Positions 51,226 to 64,000 of a DNA stretch of 64,000 nt are shown here, piece by piece. This stretch comes from Eudromia elegans (Eukaryota > Chordata > Aves > Tinamiformes > Tinamidae). Under the pieces are notes generated by a model. That model did no database searches and had not been told where the DNA came from. It worked only from the letters and a program-made list of their open reading frames with translations. The position numbers and the translations under genes were made by a program. The stretch is from contig PTEX01000296.1 in NCBI GenBank assembly GCA_003342815.1, positions 378,204-442,203 of the forward strand, given 5' to 3'. Within the stretch, counting starts at the first letter, position 1. Each line of letters opens with the position of its first letter.

Positions 51226-52228
51226 CCTTTCTCAGCCAAATCACTGTTCTGCATAAAACAAATACACATAATGCTTCTGTAAAAATTACAACACTATATC
51301 TTAGAATTTAGTGATTTGATTTAACAGTGACAGGTATATGGTCTATTTTCGTTGGCATAGATTCAGTTCTGGTCTTTGTCTTTTAGGGATAGAAGAAAAC
51401 TGCGAGAGCTTTGTAATATTTGGCCTACCTGAAAAAATTGTGTAGGGTTACTGGATGCTTCCTTTTATTTCATAGCACAACAATGGAAGGCCTTCTTTTT
51501 CTAAGCCTTTGTTTTCTACAGTCTAACAAATCATATATAAAATTATATGATTTCTAGTTTAATTATTTGAGCAAGAAGGCTACCCTACTGAAAAGCTATC
51601 CTTTTTTGTTTGTGACCTTTCTCCTCAAAAGTGTTGATCCTTTTCAATGGTAGTTGTCACTCCAACCTAGCTGATTGAATCAGTCATCACAGAATGAATA
51701 TTCCCTGTCCTTCAGTGGTTATTGTATTTTTCACATGTAGCAATGCTACGAAAGAATGCCATTTCTCATGCCTTTTCATCGTTATGATCTTTGCAACCTA
51801 ATTGTACAAATACTCCATTCATTATTGTAGTTCCTTCTTGCTTTATTTTGTACCTTTATTTTCTTACCTTTTCTTTATTTTCCTTAATAAGCATTAGCAA
51901 TGCATCTAATAGTTTACTAATAGTGTTTACTAATAGTTTTCTTGGCCAGTTTTTGATATTATTCAAATTATTTCACACCTACTAAAATTATCATTTTATT
52001 TGTTGGGATAAAGATTGTATGGTAAAACAAAAGAAATATATGATGGTATAAATGCTTGGAAAGATTTTTATATGTTGTAAAAATTAGTTTTTATCATTAT
52101 TAGTTTTATCATTTGAATTCTTAAGGAATCAATGTATAGGGCTTAAAGAATGCTTTTCTGTGGTGCAATATTAAGTTAAGCTTGGAAGAATTATTTGATT
52201 TTCAAGCCAAAACTTATGAGTAGAGAGG

Positions 52229-52253
52229 TTTTTTTTTTTTTTTTTTTTTTTTT
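52229..52253 (+). repeat. T25 homopolymer
   Basis: 25 consecutive T, about 1.2 kb upstream of the second GRIK2 exon. Confidence 0.95.
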
Positions 52254-53445
52254 GTGAGGGGTTTCTATATTTATTTGGTCCTCTCTCTTCTACAGAATCA
52301 TATGTATATTTTATCATAGTCAACATATTCTGAAGAATACTTCCTTAATGTTACTAAAATAGTTTTCAATTAGTAACATACATTCAACACCACAACAGTG
52401 TGTTCATGTATGATCCTGAAAGTCTTTTGTTTTGTTAAATGCAGTTAGTTCAGACACTTGATTTGCTAGGTCCTCAGGCAGAGGGAAATAAGCCTTGGTT
52501 TGTATCACAGCAGAAGGACAAAGTCATCTTTTTTCTAAGTCAATGTTCCCCTTTTTATTCCACATATGCTACTAATTCTCCTCTGGGGCAGAATTTAGGG
52601 CTGCCAATCAGCTGAGCTTCAGAACAGTTTGTAGTGTCAATCTTTGTTTAGTATCTCCCCGAGAGCTAAAAGCAAAGTTATGTTTAAGCCCAACATTAAT
52701 AGATGAAAGACTCCTTAAGAAGTCTGATTATACTAGTCCTCCATGCTCTATTTCTACACTTTATTTATTAGACAGGATTAACATTACGGCACATTTTCTG
52801 ACTCATCTAATTTGGGAACATTATTGAATAGATGAAGGTAAACATGTTATACAAATGTCATTGTCTTAGGGCCTTCCATTTATATAGACTTTCAGCTAGT
52901 CAGGTTTTTGACAGGAAAACCAGTATCTGTATGATCAGACTATGTTAGTTTCAGATAAAATCCTTCTCCAAGTATCATTGCATTGTGCCATAGATAAAAT
53001 GATTGTTATTCACAACTGTTTCCTCCATACGCTGTTATCTGTGAATACTTCATAACTTCAGGTTGCTACAATGTGGATTAAGTTTTCAGAATTGCTCAGG
53101 AGTAGCTGAATGATTTGAAATCATTCAAAATGAGAATTTCAAGTGTACCAGAATCCAGCAAATTCTCCTATAACACACACAAACTTAATGATGAACTTGG
53201 CAATGATGAAATCCTACTGGCTTCCCACTAACTTCAAATAATTCTAAGCCTTCATCATAGAATTTCTTAACCAACAAAATTCTGAAGATTCTATCTAGCT
53301 GTTTTGTTGTCTACAGAAAAGATGAAAGCTGCAGACACACTTACAGGATTCCCTTGGTAAAACCTGTGACATGTAGTAAAAAATATTAAAGTAGTGTGCA
53401 ACTGAGAATTTGATTTCTTTCATAGTAGCATATTACCTTTATTAA

Positions 53446-53730
<285 letters not shown>

Positions 53731-55621
53731 TAATCTTAGTACCCACCATAGCACAAGAGAGCTCTAACATACTGTAGCTTTCTCAATGCTACTAGCATTT
53801 CTCTGGTTCTCCTTTTCCCTGTCTTAGCAAAAATATTACATATATTTTCAATTTTTACAGATCAAATTTCATTTTCTAAACAGAAAAATCTTATAAAATA
53901 TTGAACATTTTCATATGGTATGTTTCTATTACCGATGATTTCCATATATTCGACTAAAATAGGCAATTATCTTTCAAAGTATTTGACTTTCTAAAAAAAT
54001 AATAATAAAAAAAAATTTTGAATATATTCATCTGTCTCATCAGAGAATGAGATGCAAGCACTACAAAGATTAAACTCGCAAAAGACTATAAAATGAAGGT
54101 TCATGCAATGCTAAGAATCTGAAAATAAGTGGGAGAATTTCACAACCCGTCATATAAAATACACAGATAAAATATTAACCGAATTAAAACTTTGCATTTT
54201 TCCAGAACAGGTCCAATCCTGTAAATGTGTTCCAGGTCAGATGTTATTCACTAGATGAAAAACTTGCTTGCAAGATTAGAAACCAGCTGCTGACACTTAT
54301 TTGGTTCCTTGAATCCATAGGAGGTAATTCACTCTGTTGATGAGTTTCCACATGAACTGAGATTCTGGCTTTAGATTTCAGAGTAGATGTAAACAGAAAA
54401 TGATGTGACACAAAGGGTCTCAGTACTGCAGAATGATCCTACTTAATCTTGTAATATCTTTCTGCAAGACTGATATTTATCTTATTTTAATTTTATATTT
54501 TAGGAAGAACTTATACCATTTTGACGTTGATGTGAATAGGTCTAATGTTTTTCTTGTAGAGGTCTTATATTTGTTACTGATTGTATCTGTTTTAGAAGTC
54601 TATAGTAAATCATTCTGTGGCGAAACCTGTGTGCTATACTTCAAGAACATGATAAGGAAGGTTAAGAAATCAACTTCACTGTAAAATCTTGTGTAAAGAG
54701 GTATCTAGGAATACTAAACACATTTCCCAATGAGATGTGGATACTTCCTGCAATTTTAATAACAGCTTTAAAATTTTAGTATTACCAGTAATTGGATGTG
54801 AAATAGACATCTGCAGAAATTGTGATTCTATTTGTTTTATCTGTGAACAGTTAGTTTTTTAGAATATAGCTTTAACCTGTATGCCATTTTTTCCATCCTG
54901 TTCTGTCCCCACTGTAGCTTCTTATATTGAATGTTTTCTTGATTTAAACAATAGATTGTCTGATATTTGAGGAAATTTGAAGTTCTTGACTCCAAGAAAG
55001 TCAAGAAGCACAGAAACTTCTGTGTTATTGCTTTGGTAATTAAAGATTAATGCAATTACAGAACTGGGGCATTTTAGCCAAGAGTTACTTGAAGTCCTTT
55101 GACTATTAAGTAGACTTGAGTACATATATTGTAGTCTTGATCTTTAGTCTTGAAGTCTTTGTACAGTTTCATATTGTGAGACACACTGTACTGAACAAAG
55201 ATAAGGCAATAATTGATAGTTTCCTTTTGCCATCTTTGATATAAATTTTAGGACTTGTCACAATTATAAGATATTTTTGTTTTCTTTTCTAAGCGCTATC
55301 TACAGTGCTGAGAGTTTGTCCTTAGAGTAAAATACTAGGAGAGCTTTCACTCTTACATAAGAGTCTATGAGAATCAATTACTCAACTGGCTTACATCACA
55401 CATACCTGTTATAAACTACTTATCACTGCAGGCTGCTCTTGATTTTAAGCACTGAGAGAGCTTCCATTCAGAAATTAGCTTGCAAATGAGTTGCATTAGG
55501 GTTACAGAAACTCCTTCTAGTAGTTCTAATAACCTCCCTATAACTAAAATTGTACTGTATCAATAAAGAAACCTGACTCACGCTTCTACACTTCTAATAA
55601 TCAACTGCATCCTTTTTTAAA

Positions 55622-55711
55622 GTATATATAGGTTATATATATATATACACACCTGAAGTATTACTACATATATGTACATATAAGTACTTATATATATATG
55701 TAATATACATA
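55622..55711. repeat. TA-rich simple sequence
   Basis: GTATATATAGG, TTATATATATATATACACAC and ACTTATATATATATGTAATA in a 90-bp block, followed by a T-rich tract at 55715-55735. Confidence 0.8.
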
Positions 55712-56181
55712 AGCTTTTTTTTTTTGTTTTTTTTTATCACTCCTGTTTTATTGCATTAGTAGACTGTGCTACCTGTAAATTAACTTTCATTGAGAAACAG
55801 TGTGGTTAATCTATTTTAAGATCAGCAAATATTTGTCTTGGCTGAAAAGAAAAGGAGAAAACAGACTTGCAACATTGTTTTTTTATGACAACTGATAGTT
55901 AAGAAGATAAAGAAAAAAGTCTTTAAGATAAGCTTTGGGTTTGCTTTATTAAAACTTATTTTAAAAGGAAAAAATGCATTTTTATATTGGTTTTGTTTTC
56001 CTTGTTTGTAACTTTGTTTACAACTTTATAACCGTGATAATAACACAGCTTTGCTGGTACACACCTGTTTTCTCCTTCAAGTTTTAAAAATATTAAGAGA
56101 AACTGTAGAAAATGTTAATAAACTGCAGGTGCACCATCTATCCAGAAGCAGCAAATCCAAATTAAACAACATGCAGATTTT

Positions 56182-56205
56182 TTTTTTATTATTATTATTA
56201 TCTGA
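56182..56205. repeat. Short ATT trinucleotide repeat
   Basis: A run of T followed by TTATTATTATTATTATC, about five units. Confidence 0.8.
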
Positions 56206-59200
56206 TAGAAGAGACCTAGAGATAAATCAGTGTGTATTTTCTCTCAAGGAGAAAAACATTAGTTTGGGTATCTGCTAAAGTTAAGTGGAAGTGTCCCCAG
56301 GCAGGTGTTAAATAGTGCCTTCTGACAAAGAAACAGGCAAGGAAGAATAATGTTAGACAATATTGCCACAATAAATCCCCTAAAACAAGTGAAACCTCTG
56401 TTCTTCAGTGTCTCTTGTGGACATCAGTGGACCACATTTCTACTGATGGAAAGGAGTATCCAATTCTGAGCTGATGGAATGGGACATTTTTTACTTTGTG
56501 AGTTGGTTAGTATCAGTTCTGCTTTTAAATATATATAATTATAAGGAGGCTGCTCTACCTGTTGCAACAGAGTTTTCAGAGTTCCTTTCTTCTTTACTCT
56601 CGTTCTTATCTGACCATATACCAAAAATGCCCCAAAGTTGTATTCAGTTTTGAAAACAATAGGAAAATGGAGTGATATTTCAAGATTGTCTGAGGGGGTC
56701 TGTAAAAATTCTACAGTTGATGCAAGCTTCAGCCAGGCTTCCGTGTGGTTGTTTATGTACCATTACTGTTACATGTACCCAGTCAACAAGACTTAGAAGA
56801 ACACCTGTCAAATCTGTTTTAGCATTCAATTGTATCCACAGCCTGCTTATGTAACCTATTCCATGGATTTTATCTAGGCAATACTGGCAACACAAAATCT
56901 CCTAAGCTGGGACTTTTACAATCTTAGGAATCATTTTTTATCCTCACATTTTCTTTTCCTGCCTTTAACTTTCATATTTGGAAAATAAAAATTAGTGCCT
57001 GTTAGTAATAACAGCATAAAACTTTGCATATACTTAATCTAAATCTTGTGAAATACAAAATAGAAACTTGTGCTGTTTGGTAGATAAGGTGAGCAGAAGA
57101 ATTCAAGATGCCCTTAAAACACTGGAAAAGGCATCTTTAGAGAATAGCCTCTAAAATCTTAATATTTTATTGTTAAACATTCTAAGTAAAGAAATGTATG
57201 CCCATGTGGTAGGCCCTCAAATGTATGGAGACGATTCACTTTGTGTGGGGAGAAAATACATTTCTGGAATGAAATAGATGGAATGAATACAGATCTGGAA
57301 TGAAATAAAACATTATATTTTTGGTTCAACTTACTATAGTGGATATAGTCACCAACATTTCATTGCCAAATGGATTCAGGTGGTGCTACTCATTATATAA
57401 CGCTGTAATAACTTGCATAGTAAGGCAGATTCAGGTATGAAAATTTATGCATGTAAAAACATAAAATATATCTGTTCAGTGTGTAATTATATGTTGAAAA
57501 TATAAAGTTGGCAGCTGCTGTAATACAAACAAGCTATGCCTCTCAAATCAAAAGTATATGAAGAACACACAGACTTCCAGCACAATTACCTTAGCCGCCA
57601 GCCCCAAATATATGCATACTTACTTAAGTTCAAATTATAAAATAAAATTGCCAGGCTTTTTACGTTTTGTAGAGTTGGAGATGTCATTTTTAGTGAAGAC
57701 TTCCTTATTTTAAATTCTAAAGAAATGTGAGATAAATTCTTTGTCTACAACTTTTATCGCTTATGGAGAGGAAAAAAAAAATCATGTAATTAATTTTTTT
57801 TCTCAAAGATGCTCAAAATGTCTGACCACTCACCTAAGCCTTCCAAAAAAAAATCCATTTTAAGTTTTATTCAAATATTTATATAATGCAGATCACTTTC
57901 TCATGAAGATTTATTTATTTATTTTTGCACAGTAAAATTTTACTCAATATTTTTGTACTTAGGCTCTAGTAGCCTTTGTTTTTGGCAAATCAGAGCCATG
58001 AGCATAGTTGGATTTCATTTTTTTTTGTTTTTTTGAATTTCAGTTATCTCTGTTGCACATAATTAAAATATTGTTTCAGATAAGCACAATTTGAAGATGG
58101 TAGTATTTGTGCAATTTCATTGAACGTAGAATCTAAAAAGAAGTATTTCACATTTCACTCCTTTAAATTAATGATTTCAGCACAGAAAAAGAGTTTCAGG
58201 CAATAATTTATGATCTGCTTTTTCATATCTTTTCTAGGAATATGACTTCATGAATTATTTATATTTATCTAAGTTACTAATAAATTCAATACAATACTGC
58301 TCTTCCTATCCCTGTGAGAGGTCATTGTATTCAAATAGACTTTAGACAAATAGTGTGATCAACAAATATATAACATTTAATTATGATGTTACGACACTGC
58401 AAAGGGCCATCTAATCTATTTTATTCTTTATCTCTTGGGAGTGACCTAGAAAAAATAGGCCCTCTAAATTTTTTTAATTTATAATGTTGATATTTTTACA
58501 CTGATATGATTTTGTTCTTCATGCAAATATTTTACCAAAGATTTTATTTTATGCCATTTTAAGTGCATGTTTCCAAAAATAGAAATTTTAAGTGGAATTA
58601 TAGTGGTAAATATAAATTATTTGAGAAAAAAAGCTTTTAATAGATGCTTGTAATTGCAAAGGCTAAAACTTAATGCATTAAAAGGAGGGACAAAAAAATG
58701 ACTCTCCCTTCCCAAATATATGTCAAAATATTATAAAGGATAGTATGAAAATGATCTCAAAATAATTCTTCCAGAATTCTTTCAACTTACTTCCTTGCTG
58801 CATTTATCGTACCAGATAGGCATTTCTGACAAGTAGTATAAGAACTTTGCAGCCTACTTTGCAATCATCTGAAAAATAGTTCCCTTTTGGACTTACCTAT
58901 AAAATAAAAAGTAGACAAAATGGGAGTAAATGCCTTCTCAGTATATGAACAACACTTCAGCATTGTACAGTTGCGTAGGATGTAAATTTCTCTGTTTTGT
59001 CTAGCTTTTAAGAGACCAAAGCCTTGAATCCTACAGCTATATGTCTGTACTACATTTTTTAAGTAAGCAGATTCTACATTTAGAACACTAACTACTTTCA
59101 GATGAATATTTCAAACAAATGCCCTGAATGTTGTATAATAAAGAAATGTGTTATGTTGTTGCATATTTGTACTATAGTAGTACTGCATTTTTGATGCTGT

Positions 59201-59328
59201 TGTTCTAGCTGCTCTGTATAACTCCTGGCAAGACACAGTCGTACAAACCAGAGATTAAAGTACAAATAGGTAAGACAAAGAGGAAGAGAAAATAAGTTGA
59301 TTGAGAAAGCCTTCTGTTTTTTTTTTTT

Positions 59329-59359
59329 NNNNNNNNNNNNNNNNNNNNNNNNNNNNNNN
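59329..59359. other. Assembly gap (31 N)
   Basis: 31 undetermined bases directly after a T12 run (59317-59328). The true length is unknown. Because the left side is poly-T, this is probably a homopolymer or simple-repeat gap. Single N bases also occur at 14285, 18840 and 28883. Confidence 0.99.
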
Positions 59360-62300
59360 GCTTCCTGAAGTGGTTGTTTTGGAATGTTTTATTTGAACTG
59401 CTGAATGCCTCCAGCCTTAATTCAGTTTTCACAGTAAATTTTAGCATATCATATGTTGTTAGGCCAAACACATTGTTTCAATTATTAATAGCTTTGGTTG
59501 TGATGGAGGTTTTTTTTTCTTGGTTAGAATATGAAGTATCTCTCTCACTTCCAGGTGATTTATGGAGATAGAATTTTAGGATGAGAAAGATGATTTTGAT
59601 GAGAAAACTCAAAAAAAATACTTGAGAATTTTCATCCTGGGTGATGTGCATTTTATTCTGCCGGTACAGAAACACACACATTCCCATTATATTCCTTCAT
59701 GTGCTACTTACTACCATTAGAGACAGCAGGACTATAAAATATTTGTCAATTTGATTCTGGGGTCCATATTATTTATTGCAAAAGATAGACATTCCATCCC
59801 TATCTATAACATATCTGAACAAGAAAGTAAGATTGAAGTTTCAGTCATTTCAAGCTGACAAAGAACTGGTATCTATCTGAACTGATTTAGTGAGCTAACC
59901 TGGCAGAAAACTGATGGATTTTTACATAGACTTTTCAAATTTTTTGTTTTACATGCTTTCCATCTCTTCCATCTCAAACTTTGCTGAACTTTGGCTGTTG
60001 TATTGGTTCTTCACATTTTTCTTCTCTTTTGGTTATTCCTTCATTTTGTGTCACTCTTACAGGACTAAGCTAAAGATCGGTTGGCACTATAATAACAGGA
60101 CATGCAATAACAAGGCATGCAAATACTGACATATTCAAATACTCTTGTATTAAAAAAACAGAGGATCATGTCAGAATGAACCATCAAGAGTTTATTCACA
60201 TTCATTAGTTGTTATTTTGTACCCCTGAAATCAAGCATTTACTGTAGCTAGAGTGGCTTTATTTTAGCTAGAGCTGCTTTCTGTGCCTTTTAAAATCATT
60301 CTTTTCTCACTTCCAACAAATTTGAAAAGGTGGCATGTTTTGAAGAGGCATGTTTTGAAAACTTGCTCTAAATCTCAGGCAAGACTAGAAAACAATTACA
60401 TGGAGCACAACATTTGGCACTGAGTTCATGACTGGCACATTCTCTTGAGTTCATTTGTACATTTGGCAGTCAGTGATCAACTCGGAACATAATTTAAGAC
60501 TTTTTTTTTAGCAAAAACAAGGCAGAGTTTTTTAATGTTTCGAAAATCAAAAATGTATGTATTTGAAAATGTAATCTGGATGAATATATACTGAAAAAGA
60601 TGTAGAACTTCAATGAATAACCCTGTATAAGAAAAGGAATGCTCCACAGGGCTAATTAATAGGATTTTACATAGGATCAACTCTTTCAGAAACTCACTTG
60701 TATTTGACTCTGAGTGGTAAATGGAAAGTCTATATTTCTGCACATCTATATTTGAATATAGTTATGTAAAAACAACAAAGTATGAATAACTCAGGAACCT
60801 TTCAAAAATCAAAAAATTCTAAAATTAGAAGGAATAACAGGTAAATGATGAATTAATTTAGTTCCCAAGATAGTTAACAGTACACTTGGTTAAGACAGTT
60901 AAGGCCAAATTTTGAAGTGCTGTAAAGTTCATATGTTTAAGAAATTTGCTAATTTGCATTGGCTGAAAATGTACTTCTGGATTCCTGTGTAAACTTGTGA
61001 GACAAGTCAACACTTGTTTTGAAATTAATCACTGTTGAAATTTCAGATTTTGTATCTATTTCCTGTTTAAATTATGTGGGAAATTATGAGGATAGCTGAG
61101 GAAGCCCTATCTATTACTGTTATAAAACAATGAGGCTGGAGATTTTTTTTTCCTGCAATACAAAACACTATAACTGCTTAGAAAGTATGCACATATGCAT
61201 ACTTATGTATATATTATCTTGGACATTTTAATATAATAGATCTTATGAATACTGTGTAATTTTTATACTCTGAATTTCACTACTAAAAGTATAAACATTG
61301 TCCCCTGCCTACAGTTTTCAAAATTTAAAGCAACAGGAAAAAATAAACAACGCTAATTTCTAGGCAGTCCTAGTTTCAGTGTCTCATTTGATTCTTATAG
61401 CCCTATGATTCTCTTTAAGCTACTTTTAAATATCAAAATATATGAATTATATAGTGTATTTTTTATCCATCCTTGAAGATGAGAGATACAAGCAGATCTA
61501 TCCTTATAGGCATAAATAGGAAGCCTAATACTAATAGAGGAGGCTTTTTTTTTTCTTTTTTTTTGGTCTACTCTTTCTCTGTAATCCTTCATATAATTTG
61601 AATTGTAATATTCATCACTTATGCATGAAAACTGCTGGGCCTCAGTTCTTCTGTAACTAAAACAAATTAATACATTTGTCTTCATTATTTGATCTTAATG
61701 CATAAAAATGGAGGAAAATTATTTTTTATGCAGGTCAGAATCTGTATTGAAACTATTTTGAGAATTTCAAGTGCTTTATCAATTAATTTATTGTGCTAAA
61801 ATGTAAGAATGTGTGCCTAAAACATTTGGTAAGAGAACTGGTTTTATAGTTACATCAGAAATGTGAGTGTGTTAAGATACTATCTGTGACAGGCATGCGG
61901 AAAGAATGCATTTTCTATCAATAAAAAAAATTACCAGAAAACTTTACTTCCAGTAGCTATTGCTAGCAAAATTGGCCTTAAAGAAGCTGGATTTCTAGTG
62001 GGAACGATATTATTAAGACTGCCACATTGATGTAATCACACCTAGTACTATACCTGTGTTGCATTGTCAAAGATTCATCTACAAGCAGAAAATGTCTCAG
62101 TCCTGTTAGAACTCCCTCTTGTTAGAAAGTGCTTTGAATCCCAGCAGATAGGTATTCCCAGGTCCAACAACTCAGGTCCAGGCAATAAGTATTGCCTCCC
62201 TCCCACTGTCTGCTACTTTAACTACTGTGTTTCTAGACCTTCCATGAGACAGATAATCATGGAAAGCACAAACTTTTCAAAGATTACAAAATCCAGTGAT

Positions 62301-63499
62301 TTCTTTCCCTTAGTTGTGGTGTTTGTGTGTGCATATGCTCACTGTGCTTTTTGCTTCTTTCATCAGACAAATAATAAACCTACCCGTGTTCATCTCCTCT
62401 ACACTCTTGGTTGTTCTTTAGGGTTTAAATAGTTCAGGATCTGCATTTTTGAAATCCAGGAGTCTTTCTTTCTCATGCAGCCAGTTATTTTCTTCCTTAG
62501 TTGCCTTTGTAATTTATTTAGATATCTTTCTTTGAAAAATATTCCTTATTCTTCCCTTGCTTGAGCTAGTTAATGCTAAATCTATATCTCTGTTGTTTCT
62601 GGATTTTTTTTTATCATGTATACCTATTACTATGAGTATAAGAAATGTCCCTAAGGATTGTGCTCTTCCTTTTACATTTTTTCTCTTGATTGTCTCAGTT
62701 TATGGTGAGGGGTTAATGGGTCCTGTTAACACTACTTTTCTCTGGGAAATTACTGACCAAAATATTCAAGGGAGGTTTTCTCAAATCCTTTCAAATGCAA
62801 ATGATTTTTCCTTATCAGAGAAAGCTTTGTGGGAAATCTGATGACTGTCAGTCTGAGATCTTGAAGGTTGAGGGAGCTGTAAAAAGAGAGTTGACTTTTC
62901 TGTGAATAAGGGAATTTGTTATAGTTTTGACCGCACTTTCCCTTCAGTTAAGTATACATTTTATCTTTTTTTTTTTCCTGACTCAACTTCATTTTATGTT
63001 TGCCTTTCCAAACCTTCTTCTGCAAATATGCTTATCTTTTCTTCACATGGAGCTCAATTCTTTCTTAACCACCCCCAGCCCTTTCTCCATTCCTTCACAT
63101 CCTACTGTGTTAACAGAGTATTAGATGTCATTATACTGCCTAGTCCACTTCTTCAGTGTTATTCTTTCCCTACCCACTTTATGGGGATCCTTTTAAAGCG
63201 TAATAGACTGGGCCTTGGGACTGCCTGCTTTTCTATATTTGCAGAGAGTCTAACGGAGCAGTACACTTAGTTGTTATTTAAGTATAACTATAGTATACAC
63301 AATTAATGTTTTCATCTGTCCATAGTGCGGGAGATAAACAGAGAGCTTTGGCAGTATATGGCTCACTGAAAGTGTCATAGACAATGGAATCATTCACCAA
63401 GACAGCATTTCTTATCCACAACCAAAATTCAAATATTTGTTATTAGATATATCCCTGACATCTCTACCATAGCTTCACAAATGCTAATACTGACCATGT

Positions 63500-63580
63500 A
63501 GTGACTCTGCTTTGAGCAGTGGGTTTTGGACTAGATTTCTACAGAAGTCCCTTCCAAGCTCAGAAATTCTGTGATTCTCT
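63500..63580 (+). mobile_element. Short CR1 3'-terminal fragment
   Basis: CTCTGCTTTGAGCAGTGGGT, TTTGGACTAGATTTCTACAG, AAGTCCCTTCCAAGCTCAGA and ATTCTGTGATTCT form the last ~80 bases of a CR1 in sense orientation. The 5' limit is uncertain. Confidence 0.82.
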
Positions 63581-64000
63581 CTATAAGTATGTATGCAAAT
63601 TGAAATTACACATATCTTTCTATCTTTGTTCACCATATTGAAACTCTGTTTTTGTGATATAAGTATATCAGATGAGAGAGACTGATACAAGAATCAGCTA
63701 CACAATCAAGACCCTTCTGTTTGAACACTGACTTGAATTGTCATCCAGAGGGGTTGAATAGAGGCTATTGGCTGTTTGCATTTGAGCCTACTGAGTTCTG
63801 TATTTTTTTTTTGCACACAAATTATTTTCTTGTTTTGGAAAAGAAATTTAAAACTCTGAAAGCTCTTCAGAAATCTGAATTCTTATTATCCAGCCCTTAT
63901 ACTGAGGGTTTTCTATTTTTTTTTAGGGCAAAATGAAAGAGTTGATGGCTAGAACTGTCAGCTTTGAATCTATCATGGAGTTTTAAAGACAGACTACACA

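Overview
The window is vertebrate nuclear DNA, almost certainly from a bird. It is AT-rich and mostly intronic. Every transposable element I can recognise is a CR1-type LINE, including copies with the bird-typical 3' end (repeats of ATTCTATG). I see no Alu-like, B1/B2-like or L1 sequence. No prokaryotic or viral gene organisation is present.

The only protein-coding gene I can support is GRIK2, the GluK2 (GluR6) kainate-type glutamate receptor subunit, on the + strand. Two internal exons are present. The first (1653-1870) encodes the end of the pore loop, the M3 gating helix with the SYTANLAAF motif, and the first part of the S2 ligand-binding segment. The second (53470-53695) encodes the next part of S2, with the glutamate-contact Glu and the start of a disulfide. 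They flank a phase-0 intron of 51,599 bp. The first 1,652 bases are the end of the preceding intron, and 53696-64000 is the start of the following one; both of those introns are phase 1. The first and last exons, the promoter and the 3' UTR lie outside the window.

Region by region: 1-1652 is intron with a T24 tract and a decoy splice acceptor just before the first exon. 1871-53469 is the large intron. It holds an old CR1 (about 4.8-5.3 kb), a young CR1 flanked by a 14-bp direct repeat (7.17-7.57 kb), a palindrome-bearing CR1 (9.85-10.48 kb), and a pure TTTTA array of about 38 units (18.75-18.93 kb). It also holds a TTTA array (25.2 kb), a third young CR1 (27.6-27.9 kb), an old CR1 fragment (42.9-43.1 kb), a long decayed antisense CR1 (48.37-49.68 kb) and a 38-bp tandem duplication (49.96-50.03 kb). 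Several short, relatively GC-rich, complex blocks in it are candidate regulatory or conserved elements. 53696-64000 is intron with a 31-base assembly gap at 59.3 kb and a short CR1 3' tail at 63.5 kb.

No tRNA, rRNA, CRISPR array, complete transposon or second gene was recognised. The many short open frames in the intron are T-rich, low-complexity or inside CR1 copies, and I do not treat them as genes. The most interesting leads are the splice-site context of the pore/M3 exon, the CR1 copy with an apparent target-site duplication, the two perfect palindromes in one CR1 copy, and the strong excess of poly-T over poly-A runs on the transcribed gene's sense strand.
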